64,000 bases of DNA, from assembly GCF_900106835.1 (NCBI RefSeq), contig NZ_FNNR01000007.1, positions 186,001 to 250,000 of the forward strand, read 5' to 3'. A model generated the notes under the pieces. The model made no database searches and was not told the origin of the DNA. It worked only from the letters and a program-made list of their open reading frames with translations. Position numbers and translations under genes: made by a program. Source of the DNA: Arthrobacter sp. cf158. Lineage in GTDB: Bacteria; Actinomycetota; Actinomycetes; Actinomycetales; Micrococcaceae. Positions 26,111 to 35,477 of the stretch are shown here, piece after piece; position 1 is the stretch's first letter, and the number at the start of each line of letters is the position of its first letter.

Positions 26111-27205
26111 TTGTCCAGCCAGCCAAAGGCACCGCAACAGGCACTTCCCACACCCATTGGTGTTGGCATCCTCGGCGCCGGCCCGGTCACCCAGGCCATC
26201 CACTTGCCATCCCTCGCCCGACTCGGCGAGATCCTCACAGTCCGCCACATCATGGACGTGGACCCGGCCGTCGCTGAATCGGTGGCAGCCCGCGTGGGCG
26301 CAGCACACAGCACCAGCATCGACGCACTCCTTGGCGACCCCGCTGTGGAAATCGTTGCCATCTGCAGCCCGCACCAGTTCCACGCCGAACAGGTCATCGC
26401 CGCCTGCCGCGCCGGAAAGAAAGCGGTCCTCTGCGAGAAGCCCTTCGCCATGAACGCGGAAGAGGCCGCACAGATCTCTGCGGTCAGCCAGGAAACGGGT
26501 GTCCCGATCATCGTGGGCGCCATGCACACCTTTGATCCGGGCTGGCTTGCCGCCCAAGAGAACTGGGATGACCTTCCTGAGACAGCCCACACCATTCGCT
26601 CCTCGATTGTCCTGCCGCCCAACGCACGTTTTGAAGACTTCGCCACAGAGGTCATCACCCGTCCGGCCAGCGGCACGCCTGACTACACGGACCCGGAGGT
26701 CATCAAGGGCGCACTCCGCGGCGGCGTCATGGGCTTGGCCATCCACGACCTCCCTTTGATCCGCAGATTCACTCCTGACTTCAAGGACATCGAAGTGCTC
26801 GAGGCACGCCATGTCCGCCCCTTCGGCTATGTCATCTCCCTCCGCACCCCCACGCGGACCATCGAACTCCGCGCCGCCATGAACAACACCTGGAAGCCGG
26901 AATGGAGCTTTGAGGCTTTCTCCGACGACGCTGCCCTCCGTATCGACTTCACCCCGTCCTACGTCCAGGCGGGCTCCGCCGTGGCAGCCTTCACCCGTGG
27001 GTCGCAGACAACAGTGCACGGGCCCTTCGATCACAACGGCTACGAGGGTGAATGGCGTGAACTCGCTGCCCTGGCCGCCGGCACCAAGCAGCCACCGTCC
27101 GCGCAAACCCTGATTGATGATCTGACCTTTGCGCTGGACATCGCCGACGCAACGGTGGCCAACGTCGAGAGCCGGCACGCAGTTGCCGAAGGAGCCCACG
27201 CATGA
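26111..27205 (+). CDS. Gfo/Idh/MocA family oxidoreductase (first gene of the operon)
   Basis: 364 residues starting at TTG 26111 after GAGGTAACTGAAC. Rossmann motif GVGILGAGPVTQAIHLPSL (residues 15-33), the EKPF motif (VLCEKPFAMNAEEA) and C-terminal alpha/beta domain with YTDPEVIKGALRGGVMGLAIHDLPL. These NAD(P)-dependent enzymes oxidise sugars or polyols, often at C3 or at an inositol carbon. As first gene behind the ROK-regulated promoter it likely acts on the imported sugar or its product. The stop overlaps the next ATG (ATGA). Confidence 0.9.
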   Translation: MSSQPKAPQQALPTPIGVGILGAGPVTQAIHLPSLARLGEILTVRHIMDVDPAVAESVAARVGAAHSTSIDALLGDPAVEIVAICSPHQFHAEQVIAACRAGKKAVLCEKPFAMNAEEAAQISAVSQETGVPIIVGAMHTFDPGWLAAQENWDDLPETAHTIRSSIVLPPNARFEDFATEVITRPASGTPDYTDPEVIKGALRGGVMGLAIHDLPLIRRFTPDFKDIEVLEARHVRPFGYVISLRTPTRTIELRAAMNNTWKPEWSFEAFSDDAALRIDFTPSYVQAGSAVAAFTRGSQTTVHGPFDHNGYEGEWRELAALAAGTKQPPSAQTLIDDLTFALDIADATVANVESRHAVAEGAHA

Positions 27206-28017
27206 ACGCCGGCGCGGAATTCACGCAGTACACAGTCCGGGCAACGCCCGAGGCTCAGGAAGCCGGCGCCGTGGCACTGGCAGTGGCATCACTTCCCGAG
27301 TCCTTCGGCCCGGCCGCCGACGGAAACCACGCCGATGTCCAGGTCATCGCCGGTCGGCCCGGGTGGACCGCGCAGGCTGTGGAAGCCATCGCCGCGGGAG
27401 CCCGCGGCCTGGTGGTGGTGAACCCTTCGCCTGAAAACGTTGACTCTCTGGCTGAAGCCGCCGCACGACACAACACTGTGGTGGTCCTGGACCAGCGCTG
27501 GGCCTCCAACCCGGCCATCAATGGGGCCGAGGACGCAGTCCGTTCCCAGGCGGGCCGCGCCGCGGTCCTCGACACCGTGGCCACCGCTCCGGTGGGAACC
27601 GACTCCGGTGGGCTGCTCGCGGACCATCTTGCCGCCGTCGTACGCATTGCGGGACCGCTGGCGAACCTCCGCCTGCTGAACCGCGGTCTGCACGGGTACA
27701 TCACGACGGCGGTACTCGCCAACGGCGCCCCGGTCGCCTTGCAGGGCGTGGTGTCGAACGCACGCCCTGCTGCGTTGGACTTCCGCCTGTTGACCGACGA
27801 CGGCGGCGTCAGCGTCACACTGCCGGAACCAGTGGCTGCCTGGCCGGCAACGGTCACGGTCACCGGTCCACAAGGCGAACTGCTTCTTCCCACGATCTAC
27901 GAATCTGCACACCGCGCCACGTGGCGCCGGCTCAAGGAACACCTCGACGCCGGCACCATTCCCTCCGATCTGCACCGCTTCGCGGCGCTCACGGAATCCA
28001 TCACCGCCCTTACCTGA
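27202..28017 (+). CDS. Degenerate Gfo/Idh-like protein without NAD-binding motif
   Basis: 271 residues. It lacks GxGxxG and the EKP motif, but the flow (VIAGRPGWTAQAVEAIAAGARGLVVVN resembles the post-Rossmann beta-alpha unit, then a beta-rich C-terminal half with GPLANLRLLNRGLHGYITTAVLANG) recalls a shrunken Gfo/Idh protein. It overlaps the preceding Gfo/Idh by 4 bases, so it may be a subunit or substrate-binding partner of it rather than an enzyme. No family name can be assigned with confidence. Confidence 0.6.
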   Translation: MNAGAEFTQYTVRATPEAQEAGAVALAVASLPESFGPAADGNHADVQVIAGRPGWTAQAVEAIAAGARGLVVVNPSPENVDSLAEAAARHNTVVVLDQRWASNPAINGAEDAVRSQAGRAAVLDTVATAPVGTDSGGLLADHLAAVVRIAGPLANLRLLNRGLHGYITTAVLANGAPVALQGVVSNARPAALDFRLLTDDGGVSVTLPEPVAAWPATVTVTGPQGELLLPTIYESAHRATWRRLKEHLDAGTIPSDLHRFAALTESITALT

Positions 28018-28135
28018 CCCGAGCTTTACAACAAACAGCACTACCAGTCATTCAGTACGCATTGCCCTCCTCAAAGTTGAGCTGGACCGGCAAACATACG
28101 CACATCCTGCGTTGCCTGTCCCGAAAGGAATCACT

Positions 28136-29464
28136 ATGAATGTTCAATCCGCAGCCTCCCGTTCCTTCTCCCGCCGCGGCTTCCTCGGCTTGACCGCGGC
28201 AGCAGCTTCAGTGCCGCTGCTGGCCGCCTGCGGTGGCGGCTCAGCCACACAGGGCGGAGGAGGTGGCGCTGGTGGAACGGTCAAGTTCTGGGATATGCCG
28301 TGGGCCACTCCCGCGTACAACGATGCCGCGAAGAAGATCGCTGAAGGCTTCTCCGGAGCGAACAACGCCAAGGCCAATTACCAGATCATCCAGTGGAACA
28401 ACTTCTACCAGACGTTCTCCTCGGCCATCGCGTCCAAGACCGGCCCAGCAGTATCCACCGGTGGCGGCTTCCAGGCATTCCAGTTCGAGCAGCAGGGCCA
28501 GATCGCCTACGCGGACAAGGTCATTGAGAAGATGAAGTCCAACGGCCAGTTCGACGACTTCCTGCCCGGCGTGCTGGACCCGTTCAAGTCTGACAAGGGT
28601 TACGTAGCTGTTCCCTGGCAGCTGGATATGCGCGTCTTCTGGTACCGCAAGTCCCTGTTCGAGAAGGCAAACGTGGCACTGCCCACCGACTGGCCTTCCC
28701 TGTTGGAGGCCGGTAAGGCCCTGAAGAAGCTCGGCGCGTTCGGCTTCGCCACCGGCGCAGGCTCGGGAAACAACTACGGCAACCACTCGATGATCATGAT
28801 GATGGTCAACAACGGCGGCGGTGTCTGGAACAAGAACGGCGAGCTGGACCTCCTCAATGACCGCAACGTCGAAGCCATGGAATTCGTCCTGGAACTCGTT
28901 TCCAACGGCATCGTGGATCCCGCCGCGGTCAGCTACACCACAGACAACATGTCAGCACAGTGGAAGGACGGCAAGGCAGGGTTTGGCCTGTTCCAGGTCA
29001 ACGTTCCGCAGCGCGTGGGTGACACCTCCGGCGACCTGCTGGTGGCAGACCCCATCACCGGCCCGCACGGCGACAAAGCCACCATCGTGTTCCCGAACAA
29101 CATCATGATGTACAAGAACACACCCTCCCAGGAAGCTTCCGAAGAGTTCCTGGTGTACTACCTGGGCCAGCTCAAGGAACTGTGGAAGCAGAAGCTTATG
29201 TCCGCGCTCCCGGTCTTCAAGTCCATCACTGAAATCCCCGAATTCGCAGATGACCCGAACAACGTCAAGATCGTCAAGGACTGGCAGCCCATCGCCAAGA
29301 CGTTCGCTGCCCAGGGCTCCACGCTCAACGCCAACCTCGCAGCCCTGGACGGCGGCCAGGCACTGAACCAGTTCAGCCAGTCGATCCTGACCGGCCAGGC
29401 AACCGATGCCAAGACCGCCCTGCAGACCTTCCAGTCCGGCCTCGAGTCGGTCCTGAAGAAGTAG
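28136..29464 (+). CDS. ABC sugar transporter, Tat-exported solute-binding lipoprotein
   Basis: 442 residues. The leader carries twin arginines (SRRGFLGLTAAAASVPLLAAC) and a lipobox LAAC, so the folded protein is probably exported by Tat and anchored. The mature part is a family 1 (MalE-like) sugar-binding protein: GGTVKFWDMPWATPAYNDA, AKANYQIIQWNNFYQTFSSA, VPWQLDMRVFWYRKSLFE, DWPSLLEAGKALKKLG. The start at 28136 follows GAAAGGAATCACT; an earlier in-frame ATG lies in the leader. A 119-base gap upstream may hold a processing or internal promoter site. The two permease genes follow; no ATPase gene is present, so a shared MsiK-like ATPase is implied. Confidence 0.93.
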   Translation: MNVQSAASRSFSRRGFLGLTAAAASVPLLAACGGGSATQGGGGGAGGTVKFWDMPWATPAYNDAAKKIAEGFSGANNAKANYQIIQWNNFYQTFSSAIASKTGPAVSTGGGFQAFQFEQQGQIAYADKVIEKMKSNGQFDDFLPGVLDPFKSDKGYVAVPWQLDMRVFWYRKSLFEKANVALPTDWPSLLEAGKALKKLGAFGFATGAGSGNNYGNHSMIMMMVNNGGGVWNKNGELDLLNDRNVEAMEFVLELVSNGIVDPAAVSYTTDNMSAQWKDGKAGFGLFQVNVPQRVGDTSGDLLVADPITGPHGDKATIVFPNNIMMYKNTPSQEASEEFLVYYLGQLKELWKQKLMSALPVFKSITEIPEFADDPNNVKIVKDWQPIAKTFAAQGSTLNANLAALDGGQALNQFSQSILTGQATDAKTALQTFQSGLESVLKK

Positions 29465-29477
29465 AACGGTACCTGCC

Positions 29478-30437
29478 ATGTCATCAACCACCGCACCATC
29501 AGGCCTGTCCCGGGCCCGCCGGGGGCTTGCCCCCGGCGGCTCGGGGGCCTCCCCCGGGCGCAAGAGCAAGCTCAGCGCCCAGACCACCAGAACGTTCTTC
29601 TGGCTCCTCATACCTTCAGTGGTCCTGCTGGTCCTGATCCACGGCTACCCGCTGATCCACGCCGCAGTCCAGGCGACCCACGACGGCGACCTGCTCCAGA
29701 CCGGCAACTTCGTGGGCGGCGAAAACTTCGCCAATGTCCTGTCCTTCCCGGCGTTCTGGAAGGCAGCACAGTTCACGCTCTGGTTCACCATTGTTGGCGT
29801 GTTTGGGTCCTGGCTTGTGGGCCTGGGGCTGGCGCTCCTGCTGCGCACCAAGATCCCCGCGGGCAACACCTTCAAGGTCCTGCTGCTCCTGCCGTGGGTT
29901 GTGCCGATCGTGGTCTCCTCGACGGCGTGGAACTGGTTGGTTGCCACTCCTGACAGCCTCATTCCCTCGATCTTCCGGGGCTTGGGCCTGGGCACTCCGC
30001 TGTTCCTGGCGGACCCCACGCTCGCCTCCATCACCGTGATGGTGTTCAAGGTGTGGGTCAGCTTCCCCTTCATGATGATGATGATCTCCGCGGCCCTGGC
30101 CTCGGTGGACACCACGGTCTACGAGGCTGCCAGCATGGACGGCGCCTCCAAGTGGCAACAGTTCACCCAGATCACCCTGCCGCTGATTGCCCGCTCCACG
30201 TACATCTCGTGGATCCTCATGACGATCTTCTGCGTCAATGACTTCCCCACCATCTACCTGCTCACTGGTGGCGGCCCCGTCAGCGCCACCACCTCCCTGG
30301 TTGTCCTGGCCTACCGCACGGTCTTCCAGGACTTCGCTACCGGCCCCGGTGTGGCCATCGCCTTCCTCATGACCATGACCCTGGTGGTCATCTCCGTCAT
30401 CCTGTACCGCCAGATCCGAAAGTCGAGCGTCGAATAA
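29478..30437 (+). CDS. ABC sugar permease 1
   Basis: 319 residues with six membrane helices. The inner-membrane permease motif EAASMDGASKWQQFTQITLP (EAAxxDGA.. .G) is complete and docks the ATPase. The N-terminal 35 residues are unusually Gly/Pro/Arg-rich (RARRGLAPGGSGASPGRKSK) because they are encoded by two strong GC hairpins. It lies 13 bases after the binding protein and overlaps permease 2 by one base. Confidence 0.92.
   Translation: MSSTTAPSGLSRARRGLAPGGSGASPGRKSKLSAQTTRTFFWLLIPSVVLLVLIHGYPLIHAAVQATHDGDLLQTGNFVGGENFANVLSFPAFWKAAQFTLWFTIVGVFGSWLVGLGLALLLRTKIPAGNTFKVLLLLPWVVPIVVSSTAWNWLVATPDSLIPSIFRGLGLGTPLFLADPTLASITVMVFKVWVSFPFMMMMISAALASVDTTVYEAASMDGASKWQQFTQITLPLIARSTYISWILMTIFCVNDFPTIYLLTGGGPVSATTSLVVLAYRTVFQDFATGPGVAIAFLMTMTLVVISVILYRQIRKSSVE
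29517..29555 (+). other. Two consecutive GC hairpins inside the start of permease 1
   Basis: GCCGGGGGCTTGCCCCCGGC (29517-29536, 8-9 bp stem, 2-4 base loop) and CGGGGG/CCCCCG (29541-29546 and 29550-29555). They sit 53-91 bases after the binding-protein stop, within permease coding sequence. Such structures between the first and later genes of importer operons can keep the binding-protein mRNA in excess. Confidence 0.75.
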
Positions 30438-31330
30438 TGAGCGCTGTACTCCACGCCCACCCCGAATCCGGCCCGGCCCTCGGCATCACCGACACCGGCA
30501 AGACCCGCCGGGTCCTTTCCGAAGCCGGCATGCGCGGACGCTGGTGGCGCTTTGTCCTGATCCTGGCCATCACGGTGATCGTCCTGGTCCCCATCATGGT
30601 CACCGTCGTCCTGGCCTTCACCCCCGGACCCACCAGCACGGCCACCGGCTTCACGTTCGAGAATCTCGCCAACGTCTTCAACGGCACGCTGGCCGCAACG
30701 TGGCTGCAGAACAGCCTGGTCACCACGCTGTCCACAGTGGTGGTCTCCGTGGCCGTGGCCGCACCCGCCGGCTACGTCCTCTCCCGCGGACGGTCCAAGG
30801 CAGTCTCCGGATACTCGCTGCTGCTGTTCGTCATGCAGTCACTGCCGATCATCACCTCGGTGGTCCCGCTGTTCATCCTCTTCGCAGGCATGGGCTTGGT
30901 GGACAACCTGCTGGGCATCACCATCATCTACGTCGGCTCCACCATGACCGTGGCCACCTGGATGATGGCCGCCTACTTCGACTCCATCCCCATCAGCCTC
31001 GAAGAAGCATCCTGGATTGATGGCTGCTCGGTGTTCGGGTCCTTCACCAAGGTTGTGCTGCGCAACTCTCTGCCCGGCATCCTCTCCACCGCCATCTTCG
31101 CCTTCCTGCTGGCCTGGAACGACTACCTCGTGGCGATCGTGTTCCTCCGCTCCAACGAGATCTTCACGCTGCCCATGGGCGTCCAATCCTTCTTCCAACA
31201 GAACGCCACCGACTGGACATCCGTGATGGCCCTGGCCGTCGTGATGATGCTCCCGCCGATCATCGTCTTCGCCACGCTGAACAAATACTTCAGCGTCGGC
31301 GGCATCGGCGGATCCCTCGCCGGGCGCTAA
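30437..31330 (+). CDS. ABC sugar permease 2
   Basis: 297 residues, six membrane helices, MalG-like. The EAA loop reads EEASWIDGCSVFGSFTKVVLRNSLP. It starts on the last base of the preceding stop, so it forms a heterodimer with permease 1. The C-terminus PPIIVFATLNKYFSVGGIGGSLAGR is the usual ending of this group. A 58-base gap precedes the isomerase gene. Confidence 0.93.
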   Translation: MSAVLHAHPESGPALGITDTGKTRRVLSEAGMRGRWWRFVLILAITVIVLVPIMVTVVLAFTPGPTSTATGFTFENLANVFNGTLAATWLQNSLVTTLSTVVVSVAVAAPAGYVLSRGRSKAVSGYSLLLFVMQSLPIITSVVPLFILFAGMGLVDNLLGITIIYVGSTMTVATWMMAAYFDSIPISLEEASWIDGCSVFGSFTKVVLRNSLPGILSTAIFAFLLAWNDYLVAIVFLRSNEIFTLPMGVQSFFQQNATDWTSVMALAVVMMLPPIIVFATLNKYFSVGGIGGSLAGR

Positions 31331-31388
31331 CTAGACTGGCGCCAAGTCCCTGAATTCCCGGAAACACCCACTCCCGAAAAGGAACCCA

Positions 31389-32135
31389 ATGTCGTATTCA
31401 CTCCAGCTGTACACCCTCCGCAATGCCATCCAGGAGGACCTGCCTGGAACCATCAAGAAGGTGGCCGAGATCGGATTTACCCAGGTTGAGCCGTACAACT
31501 TCGTGGCCACAGCCAAGGAGCTCGGTGCAGCGCTGAAGGAGAACGGACTGACCGCTCCGTCCGGGCACGCACCCCTGCTGACCCAGGATCAGGATGAGAT
31601 CTTCGCCGCCGCCAAGGAACTGGGCATCACCACGGTGATTGACCCGTTCTTCCCGGCTGAGCACTGGCAGGATGCTGAAACCATCCAGGGCACGGCGGCA
31701 AAGCTCAATGCCGCTGCCAAGAAGGGCGCCGAATACGGTATCCGCGTGGGTTACCACAACCACGCCTGGGAACTGGAGTCCACCATCGAGGGCAAGACCG
31801 CCCTGGAGTACTTCGAGGCTCTGCTGGATCCGGAACTCGTCCTTGAGGTAGACACCTACTGGGCAGCTGTTGGCGGCCAGGATCCCGTGGAACTCCTGGC
31901 CCGGCTCGGCGACCGCGTGAAGCTCATCCACATCAAGGACGGCCCGGGGAACACCGATACCAAGGCACAGCAGCCCGCCGGCCAAGGCACCATTCCGGTG
32001 CTGGATGTCATCGCCGCCGCCAAGTCCTTGGAAGTTGGCGTGGTGGAATTCGACGACTACTCCGGCGACATCTTCCAGGGCATCACGGAGAGCTTGAACT
32101 ACCTCAACGCCGCAGCAGAAGGAGCCAAGGCATGA
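31389..32135 (+). CDS. Sugar phosphate isomerase/epimerase family (AP_endonuc_2 TIM barrel) 1
   Basis: 248 residues. Metal-site motifs: VEPYNF, RVGYHNHAWELE, LEVDTYW and KLIHIKDG, giving Glu/Asp/His ligands of a divalent metal as in xylose-isomerase-like barrels. Members include inosose isomerase, 3-dehydratases and the 3-keto-glycoside eliminases of the LgdB type. Overlaps the following Gfo/Idh by 4 bases. Its exact reaction is not readable from sequence; the operon suggests a 3-keto-sugar substrate. Confidence 0.88.
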   Translation: MSYSLQLYTLRNAIQEDLPGTIKKVAEIGFTQVEPYNFVATAKELGAALKENGLTAPSGHAPLLTQDQDEIFAAAKELGITTVIDPFFPAEHWQDAETIQGTAAKLNAAAKKGAEYGIRVGYHNHAWELESTIEGKTALEYFEALLDPELVLEVDTYWAAVGGQDPVELLARLGDRVKLIHIKDGPGNTDTKAQQPAGQGTIPVLDVIAAAKSLEVGVVEFDDYSGDIFQGITESLNYLNAAAEGAKA

Positions 32136-33253
32136 GCTTCGCTCCCTCCACCCGTAAAGGCCCCGTAGGCGTTGCCGTCATCGGCGCGGGCAACATCAGC
32201 AAGCAGTACCTGGAAAACCTCACGGTCTTCCCTGACCTGAAGGTACTGGTGATCGCAGACCTCTTCGTCGAGGCCGCCGAAGCACGCGCCAAGGAATACG
32301 GAATCCCCGAATTCGGTGCGCCCGAGCTGGCACTGAACCATCCCGACGTCGAAATCATCGTGAACCTGACCATCCCGGCAGCGCACGTCGAAGTAGCCAC
32401 CGCTGCGGTGAACGCCGGCAAGCATGTGTGGACCGAGAAACCCTTCTCGCTGGACCGCGAGTCCGGTCTTGGCCTGCTCAAGGCTGCAGACGCGGCCGGC
32501 ATCCGCCTTGGCACCGCCCCGGACACGTTCCTGGGCGCCGGACTTCAGACGGCCCGCCGCATCATCGAGCGCGGCGACATCGGCACCCCGCTGACCGGCA
32601 TGACCACGTTCCAGACCCCCGGCCCGGAGTCCTGGCACCCGAACCCGGCGTTCTTGTTCCAGCACGGCGCCGGTCCCCTGTTCGACATGGGCCCGTACTA
32701 CCTCACGGCCCTGATCCAGACCTTCGGCTCCATCCGCAAGGTGGCCGCCGTCGGCTCCTCCGCCAAGGCGACCCGTGTGATCGGTTCCGGTCCCAAGGCC
32801 GGCGAGGAATTCGCCGTCGAGGTCCCGACGCACGTGTCCGCGATGGCGCAGTTCGAGGGCGGCCAGTCCTCGCACAGCGTGTTCAGCTTCGAGTCGCCGC
32901 GCCTGCGGATGGGCTTCGTAGAGATCACGGGCTCGGAGGCTACGCTGTCATTGCCGGACCCGAACTACTTCGACGGCGAGCTGAAGTTGTGGCGTCCAGG
33001 CGCGGAAGAACCGGAGATCATCCCTGCCACCGGGCCGGCCAACGGCCGCGGCCTGGGCGTGCTGGACATGGCCCGCGCCCTGCGTGCCGGCACCCCGCAC
33101 CGCGCCACGGGCGACCTCGCGTACCACGTGCTGGACAGCATGGTCTCGATCGCAGAATCCGTGGAATCGGGCTCGTTCGTGGATGTCATCAGCAACGCAC
33201 CTGCTTCGGCTGCCGTCCCTGAGGACTGGGCACCGGAAACAGCCACTCTCTAA
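32132..33253 (+). CDS. Gfo/Idh/MocA family oxidoreductase 2
   Basis: 373 residues. Rossmann GVAVIGAGNISKQYLENL, the motif HVWTEKPFSLDRESG and C-terminal domain TPGPESWHPNPAFLFQHGAGPLFDMGPYY with the typical DMGPYY/His substrate region. ATGA overlap with the isomerase upstream. The GPLFDMG style is common in inositol- and 3-keto-sugar-acting members. Substrate unknown. Confidence 0.9.
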   Translation: MSFAPSTRKGPVGVAVIGAGNISKQYLENLTVFPDLKVLVIADLFVEAAEARAKEYGIPEFGAPELALNHPDVEIIVNLTIPAAHVEVATAAVNAGKHVWTEKPFSLDRESGLGLLKAADAAGIRLGTAPDTFLGAGLQTARRIIERGDIGTPLTGMTTFQTPGPESWHPNPAFLFQHGAGPLFDMGPYYLTALIQTFGSIRKVAAVGSSAKATRVIGSGPKAGEEFAVEVPTHVSAMAQFEGGQSSHSVFSFESPRLRMGFVEITGSEATLSLPDPNYFDGELKLWRPGAEEPEIIPATGPANGRGLGVLDMARALRAGTPHRATGDLAYHVLDSMVSIAESVESGSFVDVISNAPASAAVPEDWAPETATL

Positions 33254-33274
33254 GAATCAGCGAGGAACTAGAAC

Positions 33275-34471
33275 ATGACCACCCCCGCCCACCCATCCGA
33301 CCACACGCCTCCCCAGACGCGTCAACCACTGGGCGTGGCCGCCATCGGCTACGCCTTCATGGGTAAGGCCCACTCGAATGCGTGGCGGAACGTGGCCAGT
33401 TTCTTCGACGTCCCGGCCTTCGAACAGAAAGTGCTCGTCGGCCGGGACGCCACCCAGGTGGCAGAGGCCGCCGCCAAGTACGGTTGGGCCGAGTCCGCCA
33501 CTGACTGGCGTTCGGTAATTGAACGGGACGACATCCACATCATCGATATCTGCGCCCCCGGGTGGATGCACGCCGAAATCGCCATTGCCGCCTTGGCCGC
33601 GGGCAAGCACGTACTCGTGGAGAAGCCGTTGGCCAACACCTTGGGCGAGGCCGAATTGATGGTGGCCGCGGCCGCCTCCGCCCGAGCCAACGGCGTGCAG
33701 TCCATGATCGGCTTCAACTATCGCCGCGTCCCCGCCCTGGCATTGGCCCGGGAACTCATCGCCGAAGGACGCCTCGGCACCATCCGGCACGTCCGCGCCG
33801 CCTACCTCCAGGACTGGCTCTCCGACGCCGAGGCACCCATGACGTGGCGCCTCCGCAAGGAAACCGCCGGCTCCGGCGCCCTGGGCGACATCGCCTCCCA
33901 CGCCATTGACCAGGTCCTTTTCCTCCTGGGCGATGCCGTCACGGAGGTCTCCGGCCGCCTGCACACCTTCGTGGACCGCCGCCCCGGCCCTGACGGCGGG
34001 CTGGAAGATGTCACCGTCGACGACGCCGCTTGGGCCACGCTGACTCTCGCCTCCGGAGCAATCGCCTCAGTAGAGGTCTCCCGTGTGGCGACGGGCCAGA
34101 AGAACTCCCTCAAGCTTGAAATCTACGGCGACAAGGGCACCATCCTTTTCGACCTTGAAGCCCTGAACGAACTTGGCTTCCTGGACGCCACGGTGCCCGT
34201 CCGCGAACAGGGCTTCCGGCGGATCCTGGTCAACGAGCCTGAACACCCCTACCTCGAGGCGTGGTGGCCGCAGGGTCACATCATCGGCTGGGAACACACG
34301 TTCACGCACCAGATCCGGGACTTCCTGTTGGCAGTTCGGGACGGGAGCCAGCCGTCGCCGTCGTTCGAGGAAGGCCTGAACGTCCAGCACATCCTCGCAG
34401 CGATTGAAGAGTCCGCCGCCGCCAAAAGCTCACTGATCCAGCTCAACGCAACCACTACTGAAGGAGCCTGA
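33275..34471 (+). CDS. Gfo/Idh/MocA family oxidoreductase 3, levoglucosan-dehydrogenase-like
   Basis: 398 residues from ATG 33275 (GAGGAACTAGAAC upstream). Rossmann region IGYAFMGKAHSNAW, catalytic EKPLAN, then MIGFNYRRVPALALARELI, LQDWLSDAEAPMTWRL, SGALGDIASHAIDQ. From memory this closely resembles levoglucosan dehydrogenase of Pseudarthrobacter (FMGKAHS, AFNYRR, YLQDW, GSGALGDIG) which oxidises C3 of levoglucosan with NAD. The resemblance supports a C3-oxidation role on a glucosyl-type substrate. One base separates it from the next gene. Confidence 0.88.
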   Translation: MTTPAHPSDHTPPQTRQPLGVAAIGYAFMGKAHSNAWRNVASFFDVPAFEQKVLVGRDATQVAEAAAKYGWAESATDWRSVIERDDIHIIDICAPGWMHAEIAIAALAAGKHVLVEKPLANTLGEAELMVAAAASARANGVQSMIGFNYRRVPALALARELIAEGRLGTIRHVRAAYLQDWLSDAEAPMTWRLRKETAGSGALGDIASHAIDQVLFLLGDAVTEVSGRLHTFVDRRPGPDGGLEDVTVDDAAWATLTLASGAIASVEVSRVATGQKNSLKLEIYGDKGTILFDLEALNELGFLDATVPVREQGFRRILVNEPEHPYLEAWWPQGHIIGWEHTFTHQIRDFLLAVRDGSQPSPSFEEGLNVQHILAAIEESAAAKSSLIQLNATTTEGA

Positions 34472-34472
34472 C

Positions 34473-35474
34473 ATGCCCCGCCCGTACACCCTTTTCACCG
34501 GCCAGTGGGCCGACCTCCCGTTCGAGGAAGTCGCGCGCCTTGCCTCGGGCTGGGGCTACGACGGCCTGGAAATCGCCGTCTCCGGAGACCACCTGGACGC
34601 CTGGCGCTGGGACGAGCCTGGCTACGTCGAGTCCAAACTCGCCATCCTGGAAAAGTACAACCTCAAGGTCTGGGCCATCTCCAACCACCTCAAAGGCCAG
34701 GCCGTCTGCGATGACCCCATCGACTTCCGCCATGAAGCAATCGTCGGCTCCCGCGTCTGGGGCGACGGCGAACCCGAAGGCGTCCGCCAACGCGCCGCCG
34801 AAGAAATGAAACACACCGCCCGCCTCGCCAAAGCGCTCGGCGTGGACACCGTGGTCGGCTTCACCGGATCCTCCATCTGGCAATACGTCGCCATGTTCCC
34901 GCCCGTCCCGGAGAAGGTCATCGACGCCGGCTACCAGGACTTCGCCGACCGCTGGAACCCCATCCTGGATGTCTTCGACGAATGCGGGGTCCGCTTCGCC
35001 CACGAAGTCCACCCCTCGGAGATCGCCTACGACTACTGGACCACCGTCCGCACCCTCGAAGCGATCGGACACCGCGAAGCGTTCGGCCTGAACTGGGACC
35101 CCTCCCACTTCATGTGGCAAGGCATCGATCCCGTGTCCTTCATCTGGGACTTCAAAGACCGGATCTACCACGTGGACTGCAAGGACACCAAGCTCCGCCC
35201 CACCGGCCGGAACACCGTGATGGGCTCCCACCTGCCCTGGGGCGATCCCCGCCGAGGCTGGGACTTCGTCTCCGCCGGACGCGGCGATGTGCCTTGGGAA
35301 TCGTCCTTCCGGGCCCTCACCGCCATCGGCTACAACGGACCTATCTCTGTTGAGTGGGAAGACGCCGGCATGGACCGCCTCCACGGCGCCCCCGAAGCCC
35401 TCGCGGCGCTGAAGAAGTTCGACTTCCCCGCCTCCCAGACCTCCTTCGACGCCGCCTTCAGCAGCAAGGACTAG
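34473..35474 (+). CDS. Sugar phosphate isomerase/epimerase family (AP_endonuc_2 TIM barrel) 2
   Basis: 333 residues, longer than the first isomerase. Metal tetrad candidates: Glu in FAHEVHPSEIAYD, Asp in GLNWDPSHFMWQG, His in RIYHVDCKDTK, Glu in ISVEWEDAG. The opening TLFTGQWADLPFEEVARLAS and the long insertion HLPWGDPRRGWDFVSAGRGDVPW mark a distinct subgroup found with Gfo/Idh genes. A hydratase, eliminase or epimerase on a 3-keto intermediate is plausible. Confidence 0.88.
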   Translation: MPRPYTLFTGQWADLPFEEVARLASGWGYDGLEIAVSGDHLDAWRWDEPGYVESKLAILEKYNLKVWAISNHLKGQAVCDDPIDFRHEAIVGSRVWGDGEPEGVRQRAAEEMKHTARLAKALGVDTVVGFTGSSIWQYVAMFPPVPEKVIDAGYQDFADRWNPILDVFDECGVRFAHEVHPSEIAYDYWTTVRTLEAIGHREAFGLNWDPSHFMWQGIDPVSFIWDFKDRIYHVDCKDTKLRPTGRNTVMGSHLPWGDPRRGWDFVSAGRGDVPWESSFRALTAIGYNGPISVEWEDAGMDRLHGAPEALAALKKFDFPASQTSFDAAFSSKD

Positions 35475-35477
35475 CCT

